From Ceratopteris richardii (taxonomy: Eukaryota > Streptophyta > Polypodiopsida > Polypodiales > Pteridaceae): a DNA stretch of 64,000 nt. The stretch is taken from NCBI GenBank assembly GCA_020310875.1, contig CM035417.1, forward strand, positions 86,835,440 to 86,899,439. The letters are read 5' to 3'. Under the pieces are notes generated by a model, which saw nothing but the letters and a program-made list of their open reading frames with translations, ran no database searches and was not told the DNA's origin. This document shows positions 23,631-35,558 of the stretch, in pieces; positions within the stretch are counted from its first letter, which is position 1, and every line of letters begins with the position of its first letter. Both the position numbers and the translations under genes were made by a program.

Positions 23631-24070
23631 GTTGCTTGGAAAACTTGAACTTTTGAACTCATCACACAGTAGACAAACATGGAGATGATGGAGAGAGTGT
23701 CATACACAAAACATTGCTTCTCATAGATATGAAAAACTCAGAAACTTTACAAATGCTTTCTCACTCAGAGAAGCCCAACTATACTTTGTTATATAAAATG
23801 AACTCCTTCTCACATTCTGTCACTCTCTTCTACTTCTTCTTACTCTCGCGCCACTTAATACAAACTAAGTTATATAGATTGTCTCATTCTAACTCGTGAT
23901 TTTTAAAAAACGTTTAGAACTAAAGTGAACTAACTTTACAAATATAATACACTTGTGAATTTGTCCCTTCACATAGGCATGTGGTTTTCTTCTAAAGCTT
24001 TGACCTTCAAATTATGTCCAGTTTGTGAGTGTTTCTCCAATAGTAAGATCAAACTTCCTCTCACAAAGTA
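22350..24070. repeat. Inverted repeat pair B/B'
   Basis: Segment B (about 22350-22985) is the reverse complement of B' (about 23440-24070): for example CATGCCTATGTGAAGGGACA near 22451 against its complement near 23965, and GTTGGGCTTCTCTGAGTGAG near 22643 against CTCACTCAGAGAAGCCCAAC near 23760. The order along the DNA is A, B, A', B', so the pairs interleave rather than nest. Confidence 0.85.
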
Positions 24071-24499
24071 TATATCTTTTTGCTTATACAAATTTTCTAA
24101 AGACCAAAGACTGGGGCCAAGGAAAAACGCAATGTTTTAGAATATTTGATTAAGTATCTTGGAGCGATGCAAAAAAGACCCAAAATTTACAACCTCAACC
24201 AATTCATTTCACACCAAACAAAATCAATTTCAATCTACTAGCTAGATAGGAAAGGATATACCGAAACAAATAACTTTTATTCATTGAATCAGTTGCACAT
24301 GGACACAATTCATTGTTTTTCCTAAAATTATCTAATGTTATTAAATTAGTAGCATCAATCTTTAGTCTTTTCTAGCTCATTTCCTTTTTATTTGATCCAA
24401 GATAAATGAGTATTCTCATAAAATAAGGATTTTTTTATCCATTTCATAATTCTCTCTTAAAAGTGTTAGATAAGGTAGAGTTTCTCTTTTTATGACATA

Positions 24500-24525
24500 G
24501 TTCTCGTTTGTTATGACTCAGTGTT
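24500..24525 (-). repeat. Right terminal inverted repeat
   Basis: Perfect reverse complement of 20583-20608, ending GACTCAGTGTT on the plus strand. Confidence 0.93.
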
Positions 24526-26828
24526 TAATTACCAACAAAATTTCTTACCACTTGAAGAGATGGCTTTGTGAGGACCAAAAAGGATTCATCAAGGGCAAAC
24601 CAATACGGGAAGCTATTATTGATATTTGGGAAGGTCTCAATTTTGTTGAAGAGTCCGAGCAAGACGTGGTATTCCTTAAAATCCACTTCGACAAAGCCTA
24701 CGACAGGCTAGAATGGGACTTTGTTCTCCAATCTCTTTAAGGCCTCGGTTGGAGTCAAAACTTCACTAAGATGATCACCACATTGTTGGGGAATGCATCA
24801 ATTCAAATACATATCAACGGTCTATCAGATTAAAACACTCTATTAGGCAAGAGTGCCCATTGGCCCCTCTTCTCTTCGCTATTTCCATGGAGGGATGTAG
24901 CTATCTTGTGCAACATCACATGGAAATGGGCCATATGAAAGGTCTCTCTCTTCCTCTCAACCAAGGCTAGATGATCATGAGGCTTTTTGCAAATGAAATG
25001 AATGCATTTGTGCATAATCATTTGATCATCATTAAAACCTTTTGGGGGTGCCTTGACACATTCTATGTGGTGTCCGATTCCAAAATAAACCACTCGAAAA
25101 CCTATTTTTGAGCCATCATTGGATTGGCACCCCAACTACTGGTTGACTGTGGTTGTCAAATTATCCCAAGGGGTGTGGTCTTCCTCCTACTTGGTATTGC
25201 GATGGGCTTTGGTGTCTCAATGGAGCAACAATGGAATTGGGTCCTTTCCAAACTAGAAAAAAAGTTATCATATTAAAAGGGCATGCAAATCAATCTCGTG
25301 GGGCGTGCCATGGTAACTAATAGTTTCCTCATCTCCTAAACCATTTACTTTCTCTCTTGCTCGAGAACAAAGGATCAAGAGCTTAGAAAATTGGAAAGAA
25401 TCTATAGAAACTTTCTTTGGATGGGGGACCACAATAGAAGGGGGGGCTCCAAAAATTAAATGATCTACCTGCATCAGCCAAAAGGATTGTGGGTCTGGGC
25501 ATTATGGATATTGAAGGCATGGCTGAAAAGTTGGTAGCAAAATGGATCATCAAGGCTTGGTGCAACTGTGAGATGTTTTGGGCCAAGCTCATTTTTAGGA
25601 ACAAGAATGTGATTATGTTGGTGGGCCTCCCTGGATGGCAGGACTTGGGCCTCCTTACCCTCTTATTCTCCCCGATTCCCATTTCCCCTAAAGGTCAAAA
25701 TCTTGTGTGCTCCCTATGGAAGAGCTGGAACAAGCTCAAGCAATTTATCAGAATCAGAGAAGATTGGAAATGGGTGGTTGGTATCTAACAAAATGACTCA
25801 ATCTAGTTTCCAATCATGGGCATCAAGGTTGTGGCTTTCTGGGACCTCCAAAATGCTAAGAGGTTCTAGAACAAGGGTTTCAGACTTCTAGAAACAAGAA
25901 ACTAGCCAGTGAATCAGCTTTGAGGACATAGACCATGAAATAAGAGTGAACAACGAAGAATGGACTCTCCTTCAGGGCAGATGCATTGCTTAGGAACAAT
26001 AAAAAACCCGACTTCTCATTGGGCAGGATCTGCCATGCCATGAGGGTCTGATTTGGCACAACAGCATTTGCATGTCCAAAATTCCTATCATATCACACTT
26101 AATAAGAAGTGGTGCCTGGCTTGGACTAGGATACGCTAGGATTTGAAGTTCATGTCTATCTGGCATCCCCTCATCGAGATCAAAAAGTCAGTACTCATGT
26201 GAAAAATTCTCCACCGTGGTATCTAGACCAATCTAAAGGTTAACAAAATTTGTGGAGTGTTGCCGTGGTGCAAGCGATGCCATTGTAGCATTGAGGATTT
26301 GGGTCACATCTTCTTCGCGTGCCCCAAGTCTCTCTGTCTCTGGCGATCCCTTGGGAATATTTTGAGACTGCAGGAGCAAATCACCTCAAAGCAAGCACTT
26401 CTGGTGAAGTGATCAGCTTCTCAGTGGCTTTGTGGAATGCTATAAGAGGGGAAACCCTCTGGAAGATCTGGAGGGAGCGGTGTGCCTTCAATTTCGAACC
26501 CCCTCCTAAAGAATGGTTGATTGAGAAGTCTCTATTCCCCCTTGGCAAAAGAATCTTCAATTGCAAGAGGTCCCCATCCTTCAGGCATCATAAAGTGTTT
26601 TTCATCAAGATCAACAAGCTTAAATCCAACTGGGCCCCTCATGAGGGGGACGAGAGGGTTATTAACTTCCTTTATAACACGTTGTAGATTCGCAAGTTCT
26701 GCCCCTACTTTGTGGGATTCCGAGGGTCCCAAGGGCACTAGTCCCATTCACTTGTATCATTTTCTTCCTTTTTAATTAAGTCCGGGAGAGTAGGCCACGA
26801 CCGAACTTCCTTTTATTAAAAAAAAAAA
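24526..26828 (+). mobile_element. LINE A, right half (reverse transcriptase to poly(A))
   Basis: Continues L1-like ORF2: QKGFIKGKPIREAI, FDKAYDRLEWDFVLQSL, then the catalytic block, which here reads LFANEMNAF instead of the usual FADD, so the enzyme would be inactive. Later blocks include GLGIMDIEGMAEKLVAKWII and a zinc-finger-like CKRCHCSIEDLGHIFFACPK (about 26270-26330, as in the zf-RVT family), then IRGETLWKIWRERCAFNF. Several stops and frame changes show it is dead. A 3' untranslated tail with GGGAGAGTAGGCCACGACC leads to a poly(A) run at about 26818-26828. Confidence 0.85.
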
Positions 26829-27640
26829 GTGAAGCTCTTGGTTTTCAAAGAAATCCGATGGGCGCCTTGCCCCCTCTCTCTATTCGTTCTTTTCCTAATT
26901 AAAGCGTGGGAGATTAGACCTCGACGAACTTCCTTTATGAAATAAAATTTAAAAAAATCCTCTCTTCTCGAAAAAAGAAAAATAAATAAAAATGACTATA
27001 AACGACGTGGCAGCATCAAGCTTCTTCTCTCTTCGAGGAGTTTTATTTTATTGAAAATCGTGGTGATCAATGCGTCCATAGGATTGACTTCGAGTGTTGC
27101 GAAGATCATGTGTTCCCTATACGCCTACGTGCATTTCCATTATCTTTGCACGTAGCCGTTGGAATCCTCTTCGTACTTTCTTTTTTCTTTGAAACTTTGA
27201 AATCTCAAAATCCGGGATGCTCCTTCAACAAAAAATAAGAAAAGAAGATTTGTGGTTTCATAGCCTCAAAATTTGGATTTTCTTATACATTTGTGGCATG
27301 TGTATACCTCAGCATGCACCTTAACTTCTCATTTATAATTGTAGTTTCATGGCATGAACTAAGAACATGATGTATCACTTTGTATACCTCCCTTTAATTT
27401 TTCTCAAAAGCATCCAGATATGTATGAACAGGAAGATATGTATGAACCTCGGATGATGGGCCGAGCGGCATGCCAATAGTCAAAGACCAACAAAATTACA
27501 ATATCTCATAAGTCATATACGAAAATAGAGAGTTAGGATACGAAATAGAGATGGATTACTAGCCAAAAATCTAAGAGTCAGCATAGAGTTTGGGCTGATG
27601 TTGATTTTCCTCTTAATAGTTTGCATTCAGAATAATACCA
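26829..27640. other. No gene seen; one more LINE-like tail at the start
   Basis: 26870-26960 repeats the pattern of the LINE A tail (TCTTTTCCTAATTAAAG, CGTGGGAGATTAGACCTCGA, GAACTTCCTTTATGAAAT, then A-rich), so it is probably the end of a second LINE or SINE copy. The remainder is AT-rich with no coherent reading frame or repeat that I can see. Confidence 0.45.
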
Positions 27641-27839
27641 AGAGAGCAAATAGGGAAAACATATACTTCCAAGTCTTAGTTCACCAGTGACATTCCACTT
27701 AAGATTTGAGATTAAGGATAGAACTAGTAACAATATGGGGCTACGTAGTAGTCACCTTCCACCACTTGTCTAGGGATGGAAGGACATGGTGTTAGGAGGG
27801 GCAATACTTCTTTCCATCACGGAGTGGCAAGCACCAATA

Positions 27840-28290
27840 GATAGCCCAAAAAGTTCTCTAAAGCCATAGGTGGTAATTAATAGATAGGTCAGACTAGACG
27901 TTTAGGAGGTTTTGATTGAGCTTAAGGTCAGTTTGCATCTTAGACTCAAGAAGAGGGGGATCAAAAGGGCCAAAACAAATGGAGGATTCCATTTGGGTCC
28001 CCAAATTTGGGAAACGGCCTTTCATACACTTCTTCAAGATGTACCATGAGGTCCAAATTCCACTGGTAAAAGGAGGGCTTTTGGGTTGGAAATTCCCCTT
28101 ACCAATACAAACAGTAGTGAAGTCAAAATTCCACTAAAAATGGAAGGTGTTAAGCAAGAGGAGTCAGGCATAATTCTTCAAGATGACACCCCAAAAGTCA
28201 TTAATGGAAAAGGCCTTGAAAATCCATTTGGCCAAAAGCTTGAGTGAGAGGTTGGAGATATCCACAAGCCCAAGACCTGCACCTTGGTAC
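27840..28290 (-). mobile_element. LINE fragment C (minus strand)
   Basis: Minus-strand reading beginning AGLGLVDISNLSLKLLAKWI (about 28285) matches the block GLGFLDIGCMANKLAAKWMI of LINE B and the same block of LINE A. Downstream text GKGNFQPKSPPFTSGIWTSW resembles the following LINE region. It is short, with stops, and no reverse-transcriptase active site is present. The stretch up to 28574 has no clear match to the other LINEs. Confidence 0.6.
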
Positions 28291-28585
28291 TTCTTGTATT
28301 TGATTCAAAGAAAACTAATTGGGAGTCTGATGTATCCACAAAGTTGGTGTCAGGCTCAAGATTAGACACCTTTTGGGGGGGGGGGGGACGCTAAGATCGC
28401 CTTCATTAGAATGGAGAGGGGAAAATCTATTAGTAACTCGGGCGGTACTAGGGGCTAGAGAGTTGGAGTGTATACATTTGGAGTGGTCTTGGATGCCCTT
28501 TCTTCTTATCATGGTGAAAACATCAACTTTCACAGTATCTTCTTGTTTTTCTTGGGCATCTCTTTCATGCCAGAGCTTCTCTTTC

Positions 28586-28840
28586 TTTTTTTTTTTAATG
28601 GAGGTTTGGCAAGCGCCTACTCCCCCAAGCTTTAACTTTAAAAGAACAATTGTATAGGTGAATGGGCATAGTACTCATGGGACCCTATATCCCACAAAGC
28701 AAGGATTAGACAAGATTATAGCTAGTTTCAACTGGTTTAGACTATCCAAAGCCATTACATGTCCAGCCTAGGGGATGGAACTTTGGACCTCCACCTCAAG
28801 AGACCAGAGACTCAACCACTAGAACAACGGGACGTGAACT
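28586..28840 (-). mobile_element. SINE-beta copy 1 (tRNA-derived, LINE-like tail)
   Basis: 255 bp on the minus strand flanked by a perfect 11-bp target duplication GCTTCTCTTTC (28575-28585, 28841-28851). The head has polymerase III promoter boxes: A box TAGTGGTTGAG (complement of 28811-28821) and a B-box-like GGTCCAAAGTT (complement of 28779-28789). The tail ends in a poly(A) run (plus-strand T at 28586-28596) and contains GGGGGAGTAGGCGCTTGCC and CTTTGTGGGATATAGGGTCC, which resemble the tails of LINE A and LINE B. Its relative is at 42494-42832. Confidence 0.85.
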
Positions 28841-28851
28841 GCTTCTCTTTC

Positions 28852-29024
28852 CTTCTATAGCAACCTTGTAAGTACAATCATGGGCAACGTGTGTTGCTTT
28901 ATGATAAATAAAATATCAACTAGTTAGATTTTTATATAATATTTTTTGTAAATGATTAATTCTCCCCTCTTAGTCATTATAAGTTCAATCTGGTACGCAA
29001 GCTTTTCATTTACGTTAAGTTCAA
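28852..29024. other. No feature seen
   Basis: Short AT-rich spacer between the SINE target duplication and a LINE ORF1-like piece; nothing recognisable. Confidence 0.5.
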
Positions 29025-29460
29025 TCAATAAATTAAATTTCTAGTGAAGAATAATCTCTGAGGTTTTTCAAGACCCATTGCCGAACCAATACCTTCCCGA
29101 CAATGGTGCCATCTCATAGGCAGCCCTGGGAATTCCATTTGAGAAAAGGAAAAACCCTTAAAAAACCATCCACCATGTGCGAGCACAATGTTCGTATCTT
29201 CCTTTTTGTCAAAGAAGAAGTACATATATCCATAATCTTGGCATTGAAGCTTGGGCAATGCAATGCCTAGAGGCCCAAAGCTATAGAGGGACCATTCTTT
29301 TTAAGCCCTCACCTGGAGGATGCGGTCCTTGGAAAAGAGGAACCAACAAGCGCCTCCAACTTTCTAGAAATTGCAGACAAATCATTCCTAGTGAAGGCAA
29401 AGCGAAAACACCTTACCATATTTTTCTTGTACAGTGTATGAAAGAGTGAGGAAGCCCAAA
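29025..29460 (-). mobile_element. Possible LINE ORF1 fragment (DUF4283-like)
   Basis: Minus-strand reading with FFFDKKEDTNIVLAHGGWFF followed by KGFSFSQMEFPGLPMRW and IGSAMG. The pattern of a residue run ending GGWFF(K/G)G, a W/P-rich strand and IG(S/N)A(M/L)G recalls the N-terminal domain of plant L1 ORF1 proteins (DUF4283). The piece is about 78 codons plus a less clear upstream part; stops are present. Assignment is by pattern only. Confidence 0.4.
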
Positions 29461-30089
29461 CATAAATACACACGAGAACGAAGAAGGCGATCGATGCACC
29501 AAGAAAGGCGATGGCAATGGCTGGAAGAGCTCTCTCTCAATGATCGATCGTTGATATGAGAATGAAAGAAGTAAGAGCTATATAAGTGAATCTATAAGTA
29601 CGAAGTACCACCACACATGAATATATCATGCATATGTGGTTACATGAGAAAAAAACCTCTAGTCAACACTAGAGTAAAAAGTGCCCATATATAGGAAAAC
29701 AATTCACTTCGACGCTACTCGAGGAAACATAAGTGTAACAAAAATATTTTCACAAAAAAAACATGATTTCCCAACACATGTAATTTCCCTAGGAAATTGC
29801 AATGTTCTCAAAGCAATCTTGATGCCAAACTCCACTTTTGATGTTTGCCAAGGCTCTAAGAGTCAGGTAGGAGTAACCAAAATGGCTATTAGCAATCGTA
29901 ATATCTTGAATGCAATAGTGATATCCTATATTATATGCGAAATAAGTTAATCTATCAATGTTGTGGTAGGTGGGGGTGTGAAGCTCCCAACCATTATAAT
30001 TTGAAGGGGATGGCTAAACCGCACGCACCTGCATACTAGGGGAAACTAGCTAGACTACCGCCACCCATGGTTTTGATGACATAGCCAAT
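29461..30089. other. No gene seen
   Basis: Mixed sequence without a coherent frame on either strand. A short stretch TCAATGATCGATCGTTGA near 29537 is nearly self-complementary. No match to neighbouring repeats noticed. Confidence 0.45.
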
Positions 30090-30281
30090 GTTAGCAGTAC
30101 CAGAACCTATTCCTCATAATATTCCCATGGTTCCTACTTTTTATTCTTCTCCTACTAATGTTGGTGCACATAACAATATGAATGATGAGGCCTCAACATT
30201 CAGAATTAGGCCCCAATGACCCATATTATGTTATAGATGTGGAGAATATGGCCACATGAAAGCTCCTTGCCTCCTACAATC
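30090..30281 (+). mobile_element. LTR-element fragment K, gag zinc knuckle part
   Basis: Plus-strand reading includes CYRCGEYGHMKAPC (about 30231-30272), a CX2CX4HX4C knuckle typical of retrotransposon gag. It is interrupted on the right by copia C'. A protease-like fragment on the same strand lies beyond C' (32600-33270), so K and that part may be one Ty3-type element split by C'. It is broken. Confidence 0.55.
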
Positions 30282-31572
30282 TCCAGCATCATGAAGACTC
30301 AATCGTAAACCTGTCTCCATAGGAGTGGCAATAGGCTTACAGTCTTCAAGGCCAAAATGTTGCAATAATGTGTCAATATATTTGGTTTGATACAAAGCGA
30401 TTCCACCATCAATTTGCATAAACGGAATGCCCAAATAGTGATGCAAATGCCCCAAATCAGACATCTCAAATGAGGCATGCAAATCAGTCTTAAAATCAGC
30501 AATATGCATGTCATGAGGACGTGTGAGCAGCATGTCATCAACATATACCACAATGAGCACATCATTAGCACGCTTAACATATAAAGTGCTTTCAGTTGGA
30601 CTGTTCTCAAAACCATGTGCAATCAGATAGGCATGTATCTTTTCATACCTGGCACGTGGTGCTTGCTTTAAACCATATAATGCCTTCTTTAACCTGCACA
30701 CCTGGTTTTCATGCCCTTTCTGCACAAAGCCACGGGGCTGAAAAACATACACTTCTTCATGCAAGTCACCATTCAAAAATGTTGTTTTTATGTCCAATTG
30801 ATGTACATTCCAACCATGATGAGCTGCAAGTGCACAGATGCTACAAATAATAGTCATTCGGCAAGTGGGAGCAAAGGTTTCATCAAAATCAATGCCTCGT
30901 TCCTGCACATAACCCTTTGCAACAAGCTTAGCCTTATATTTGTCGATTGTTCCATCAGGTTTGCGCTTTAGCTTGCAGCCACCCAATGTTTTGAATTTTG
31001 TGCTTCATCAAATGAAACAGGTTCAGTCTCATCACAGAGACTAGAGGCAGCCATAGCATAGCAATCTGATGCAAAAGAGGCACTATGAGATCCTGACTGA
31101 GTATGATATGAAAAAGGTGCATCTGATTTGCTGTCATGCAAGGTCTGCACTAGCCATTTTGGCATAGTTTTTGCCTGCTCAATATCAGCTCTCTCATCAA
31201 CAAGTACATCATGTAAATCTGCATAAAAAATGGAATGATCTGCATCATCACATGAAACCTGCAAAGGCTAAGAAGTTGCCTCATTAGGACCAGCACTAGA
31301 CTATCCACCTGTAAAAAGAGGCAGCAAAGTATCGTACATGTCTTTGGAGCTAACAGATGTCTCCTTAGTACATGAAAGTAATGGCTGAATAGCATATTCC
31401 ACAAAAACAACATCATGGCTAACCAGAATGCGTTTAATCTATGGATGATACAAACGATAGCCTTTACTTTTAGAACTATACCCAACAAAAATATATTTTA
31501 CTACTTTATCATCCAATTTTTTGCGACGTTGTTTAGGCACTAATGCATATGCTAGACAAGCAAAAACATGCA

Positions 31573-31890
31573 GATGAGCAACAACTGGCTTGCGACCATG
31601 CAAAGCCTCATATCATATAAGCCCATAATGGGTAGTTGGTACCATCCAACTTATCCTAAATAGCCAACATACGGAATACATCACTGCTTTCAACCATGGC
31701 CGGTGACTAAACTACCTTCATATAGAAAATTGATGAGCAACAACTGGCTTGCGACCATGCAAAGCCTCATATCATATAAGTCCATAATGGGTAGTTGGTA
31801 CCATCCAACTTATCCTAAATAGCCAACATACGGAATACATCACTGCTTTCAACCATGGTCGGTGACTAAACTACCTTCATATAGAAAATT
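31573..31890. repeat. 159-bp direct tandem repeat
   Basis: Two near-identical 159-bp units, 31573-31731 and 31732-31890, both opening GATGAGCAACAACTGGCTTG, within element C'. They differ at only a couple of positions, so the duplication is young or was homogenised. Confidence 0.9.
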
Positions 31891-32209
31891 GATTGTATCT
31901 CAAAAAGTTGAACATAACTACCCAGATGAATTATGCTAAAGCTATAGCAGACTTCGAGACGCTTATATTGGCGAACCAAAATTGGTATATACCTTTGGCA
32001 CAAAAAGATGAAATAGCCCACAAAAGCACTATGATAGTGCGTTCAGAAGCCAAAACGAGCTCAGATCACGATTTTGGCACCACATAACAAAGCTATTTTG
32101 ATCTCTGAAACACGTTGAGTAAACTTATCAAATTTCATGCGATTTTGAGACTGCAACCGAAGAACTGTAGACAATGCCCTAGATGAAGCGATGACCTGCT
32201 TGTACCAAT

Positions 32210-32439
32210 TGTTGGAGTTAGATGTCTGCGGAAGCACACGAACAACACAAGGAAGAAGAAGAAGCTTGGAGAACAACACACAACGCTGAATGTATTACTA
32301 CTGGAATGTACAAAGATAAGTAGCCCATTAGGGCAATAAGCGTATATACAAGCCGGGGGAAAAAACCTCCTAAAGAGGGAAAAAAGTGCCCCGACAGTCC
32401 TAGAGTGTTCACACACATCACTACCTAAATATATCAACA
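32210..32439 (-). repeat. 5' LTR of copia C' (minus orientation)
   Basis: 230 bp, TGTTGGAGTTAGATG at the left and ATATCAACA at the right. It is the clear reverse-complement relative of 57981-58210. Confidence 0.88.
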
Positions 32440-33500
32440 ACAACCCCTCTTTTGGTGAGCTAGATCTTAAGGTATATACTAGGGGGTAAGTTGTATGAGC
32501 TTCCACATATGGATGTACGGTTTCAGAGTGAAATACTAAGCAGTGTCGCTTCACTGGGAGCACCAATTTCTATGGATGGTAGTCTAGGTAATTGCTTCAT
32601 AACCTAGGCCACATTGACTAATTACCACAGTCTACAGGTAGTAGTTAAAATAGTCAGTCAAGAAATTACAAGTGTAATTATAGATGGAAGATCTAGAATC
32701 AACTTGATGCCAAAATCAATGATGAAGATGTTAGAACTCCAACCATTTGAGGAAGTGCAATTGACGGTCACCATGGCAGACCAAAGCAAAGTAAGTCCAT
32801 TGAAATAGTCAAGAGGGTAGAACTAATAGTGTAAGGATATGAATTTATCTTAGATTTTGTTGTACTACAACTCCCTCTTATATCTGGAGGCTTTCCCCTA
32901 CTACTAGGATGACCATGTCTTATATATGCAAAGGTCATCCATGATTGGGGGTGAGACTATATGTGGATACACTACAAGATAGAATGGAGTAGTTACAAAT
33001 GGAAGCTGGCCCAAATTATGCACAAATAGATGCCACTATATCGATTGTAGAAACGAATGATGAAGGAACCAACTTCTTAGAACTCAATAGCCTATTTGAA
33101 GAAGTTGACTTGTGTGGGAAGGTAAATGTGGAAACTCCTTTTTTTTATATTGTCACTTGTAGTAAATCTCGAAATAAGAGATGTGGGCACGGTAAGGCAC
33201 GAAGTGTCCTAGCAGCTATGGCAACCACGAGGAAGAAGTCTAGTGCAAGTAGAGTACACAATCACCATGAATAGGAAAGAACCCTTTTGATCAAAGCCTA
33301 GGATAAAATGGGAAGAGCAAGTGGAAGCATGGGAAGCCGAGATAGCTAACAAGGGCATGGAAATTTAAGTTTAAACAACCAAAGAAACGAAGGAAAACCT
33401 TGTATGACGAAAGTCCTTGGTCCGAATTGTTAGACGCTACAAAGAACAAGAAGGAGAATCTGGTTAGAAGTTGGATATGTAAGGGGCTTCTCTGCATTCA
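32440..33500 (+). mobile_element. Ty3/gypsy-type protease fragment (K, right part)
   Basis: Plus-strand reading with SVIIDGRSRINLMPKSMM, TVTMADQSK and a block like FVVLQLPLISGGFPLLLG followed by KVIHDWG matches the aspartic-protease domain of Ty3/gypsy polyproteins (I/VIDGG-S..NIMP, then LLLGRPWL, then HDW). A further 91-codon piece (32999-33274) includes TNFLELNSLFEEVDLCGKVN and is unassigned. There are several breaks. It lies immediately right of copia C' and is likely the continuation of fragment K. Confidence 0.65.
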
Positions 33501-34307
33501 AACACTCCTCAGTATGCGAAAAACCTTCAAAACTTTACTCGGATGGGGATACAAGAAAATAGTATCTCGCATAGCCATACTAAAATATGAGACTTTACCT
33601 TTAGTATATGTATCTAGGCTCAAGCTATATCACACCTGAAGGGAAGCAACACTATCTGTACGTAGCTCAATTTTGAATAAGGAATAGACGTGCAGAATAA
33701 ACCTACTGATCTCCCTCTTTTGGTCCTCAGACCTAGGGAGAGCTTCTCTTTTCCCAAATTTTTTGACCCCTTAAGTGTTTTTTCCACTCCAAGGCAGAGT
33801 GAACTTTGGAAGTTGGCACTATACATCTAGTGGGATGTCTTAGGTTTCAGTTTGATTTTGGAAACTTTAGGTCTAGTGTTCAATGTCTTTGGTGCTTCTA
33901 GTTATCCGATGGCTAGGCAAACTAGAGTGCATGGTACCATCTACCATGGTGATTTGAGCTTTCTAGTCCCTGAAAACATTAGCATGTTTGTTCTGGTGTC
34001 CACCCAAGTGTTGTTCAATGCTCATGAGTACATAGTTTAATGACAGTTATTCCCACACCTTGGCATTGTCCATCACATTTACTCCTCTCTACCTTCATGC
34101 CACTACCTTACATCCCCATATGCAATGCCTTTCTTGGCGCACAAACCCAAGATCTATATGTGATCCCCCCATGCAAAATGGGCAATTCAAACTATCAATC
34201 GTGAAAATCATGGTATAGCAATGTGAAGTAACAGGAGAATTTGAGAAGTGTTGTGGCATGCTAAAGAGATTGATAGTATATAAAGAGATCTTCTGAACAC
34301 AAAGGGA
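33501..34307. other. No gene seen
   Basis: No recognisable domain on either strand. The minus strand near 33826-33620 and the plus strand near 33852-34040 show only short chance-length frames. Confidence 0.45.
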
Positions 34308-35527
<1,220 letters not shown>

Positions 35528-35558
35528 GATAATTTCAATGCGTTGCATTGAAATTATC
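35528..35558. repeat. Perfect hairpin, 14-bp arms
   Basis: GATAATTTCAATGC, GTT, then the exact reverse complement of the first arm. It lies at the left edge of the recognisable LTR of fragment L. Confidence 0.9.

Larger units (their letters stand above)
20583..24525. mobile_element. Non-autonomous TIR DNA element with palindrome array
   Basis: A 3943-bp insertion in LINE A. Its ends are perfect 26-bp inverted repeats (20583-20608 and 24500-24525) opening AACACTGAGTCATAAC. TAAT lies directly on both sides (20579-20582, 24526-24529), and the LINE reading continues across one copy, so this is a 4-bp target duplication. No open frame resembles a transposase. The interior holds at least 13 copies of a 17-bp palindrome and two large, interleaved pairs of inverted repeats. 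The terminal CACTG recalls CACTA transposons, but a 3-bp duplication does not fit those ends; superfamily is left open. Confidence 0.85.
30282..32439 (-). mobile_element. Ty1/copia element C' (broken copy)
   Basis: Minus strand: LTR at 32210-32439, a weakened primer binding site near 32196-32208, a short leader, integrase/reverse-transcriptase coding sequence with GERGIDFDETFAPTC-like text (QERGIDFDETFAPTC), HQLDIKTTFLNGDLHEEVYV, KKALYGLKQAP and YVDDMLLT. It is closely related to element C (57981-62251), with LTRs of the same 230-bp length. It is shorter than C, with several breaks, and no 3' LTR is recognised. Confidence 0.85.

Noticed and set aside
20583-24525. CACTA transposon call from the terminal CACTG
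   Set aside because: The inverted repeats extend two bases outside CACTG and the duplication is 4 bp (TAAT), not the 3 bp expected next to CACTG.
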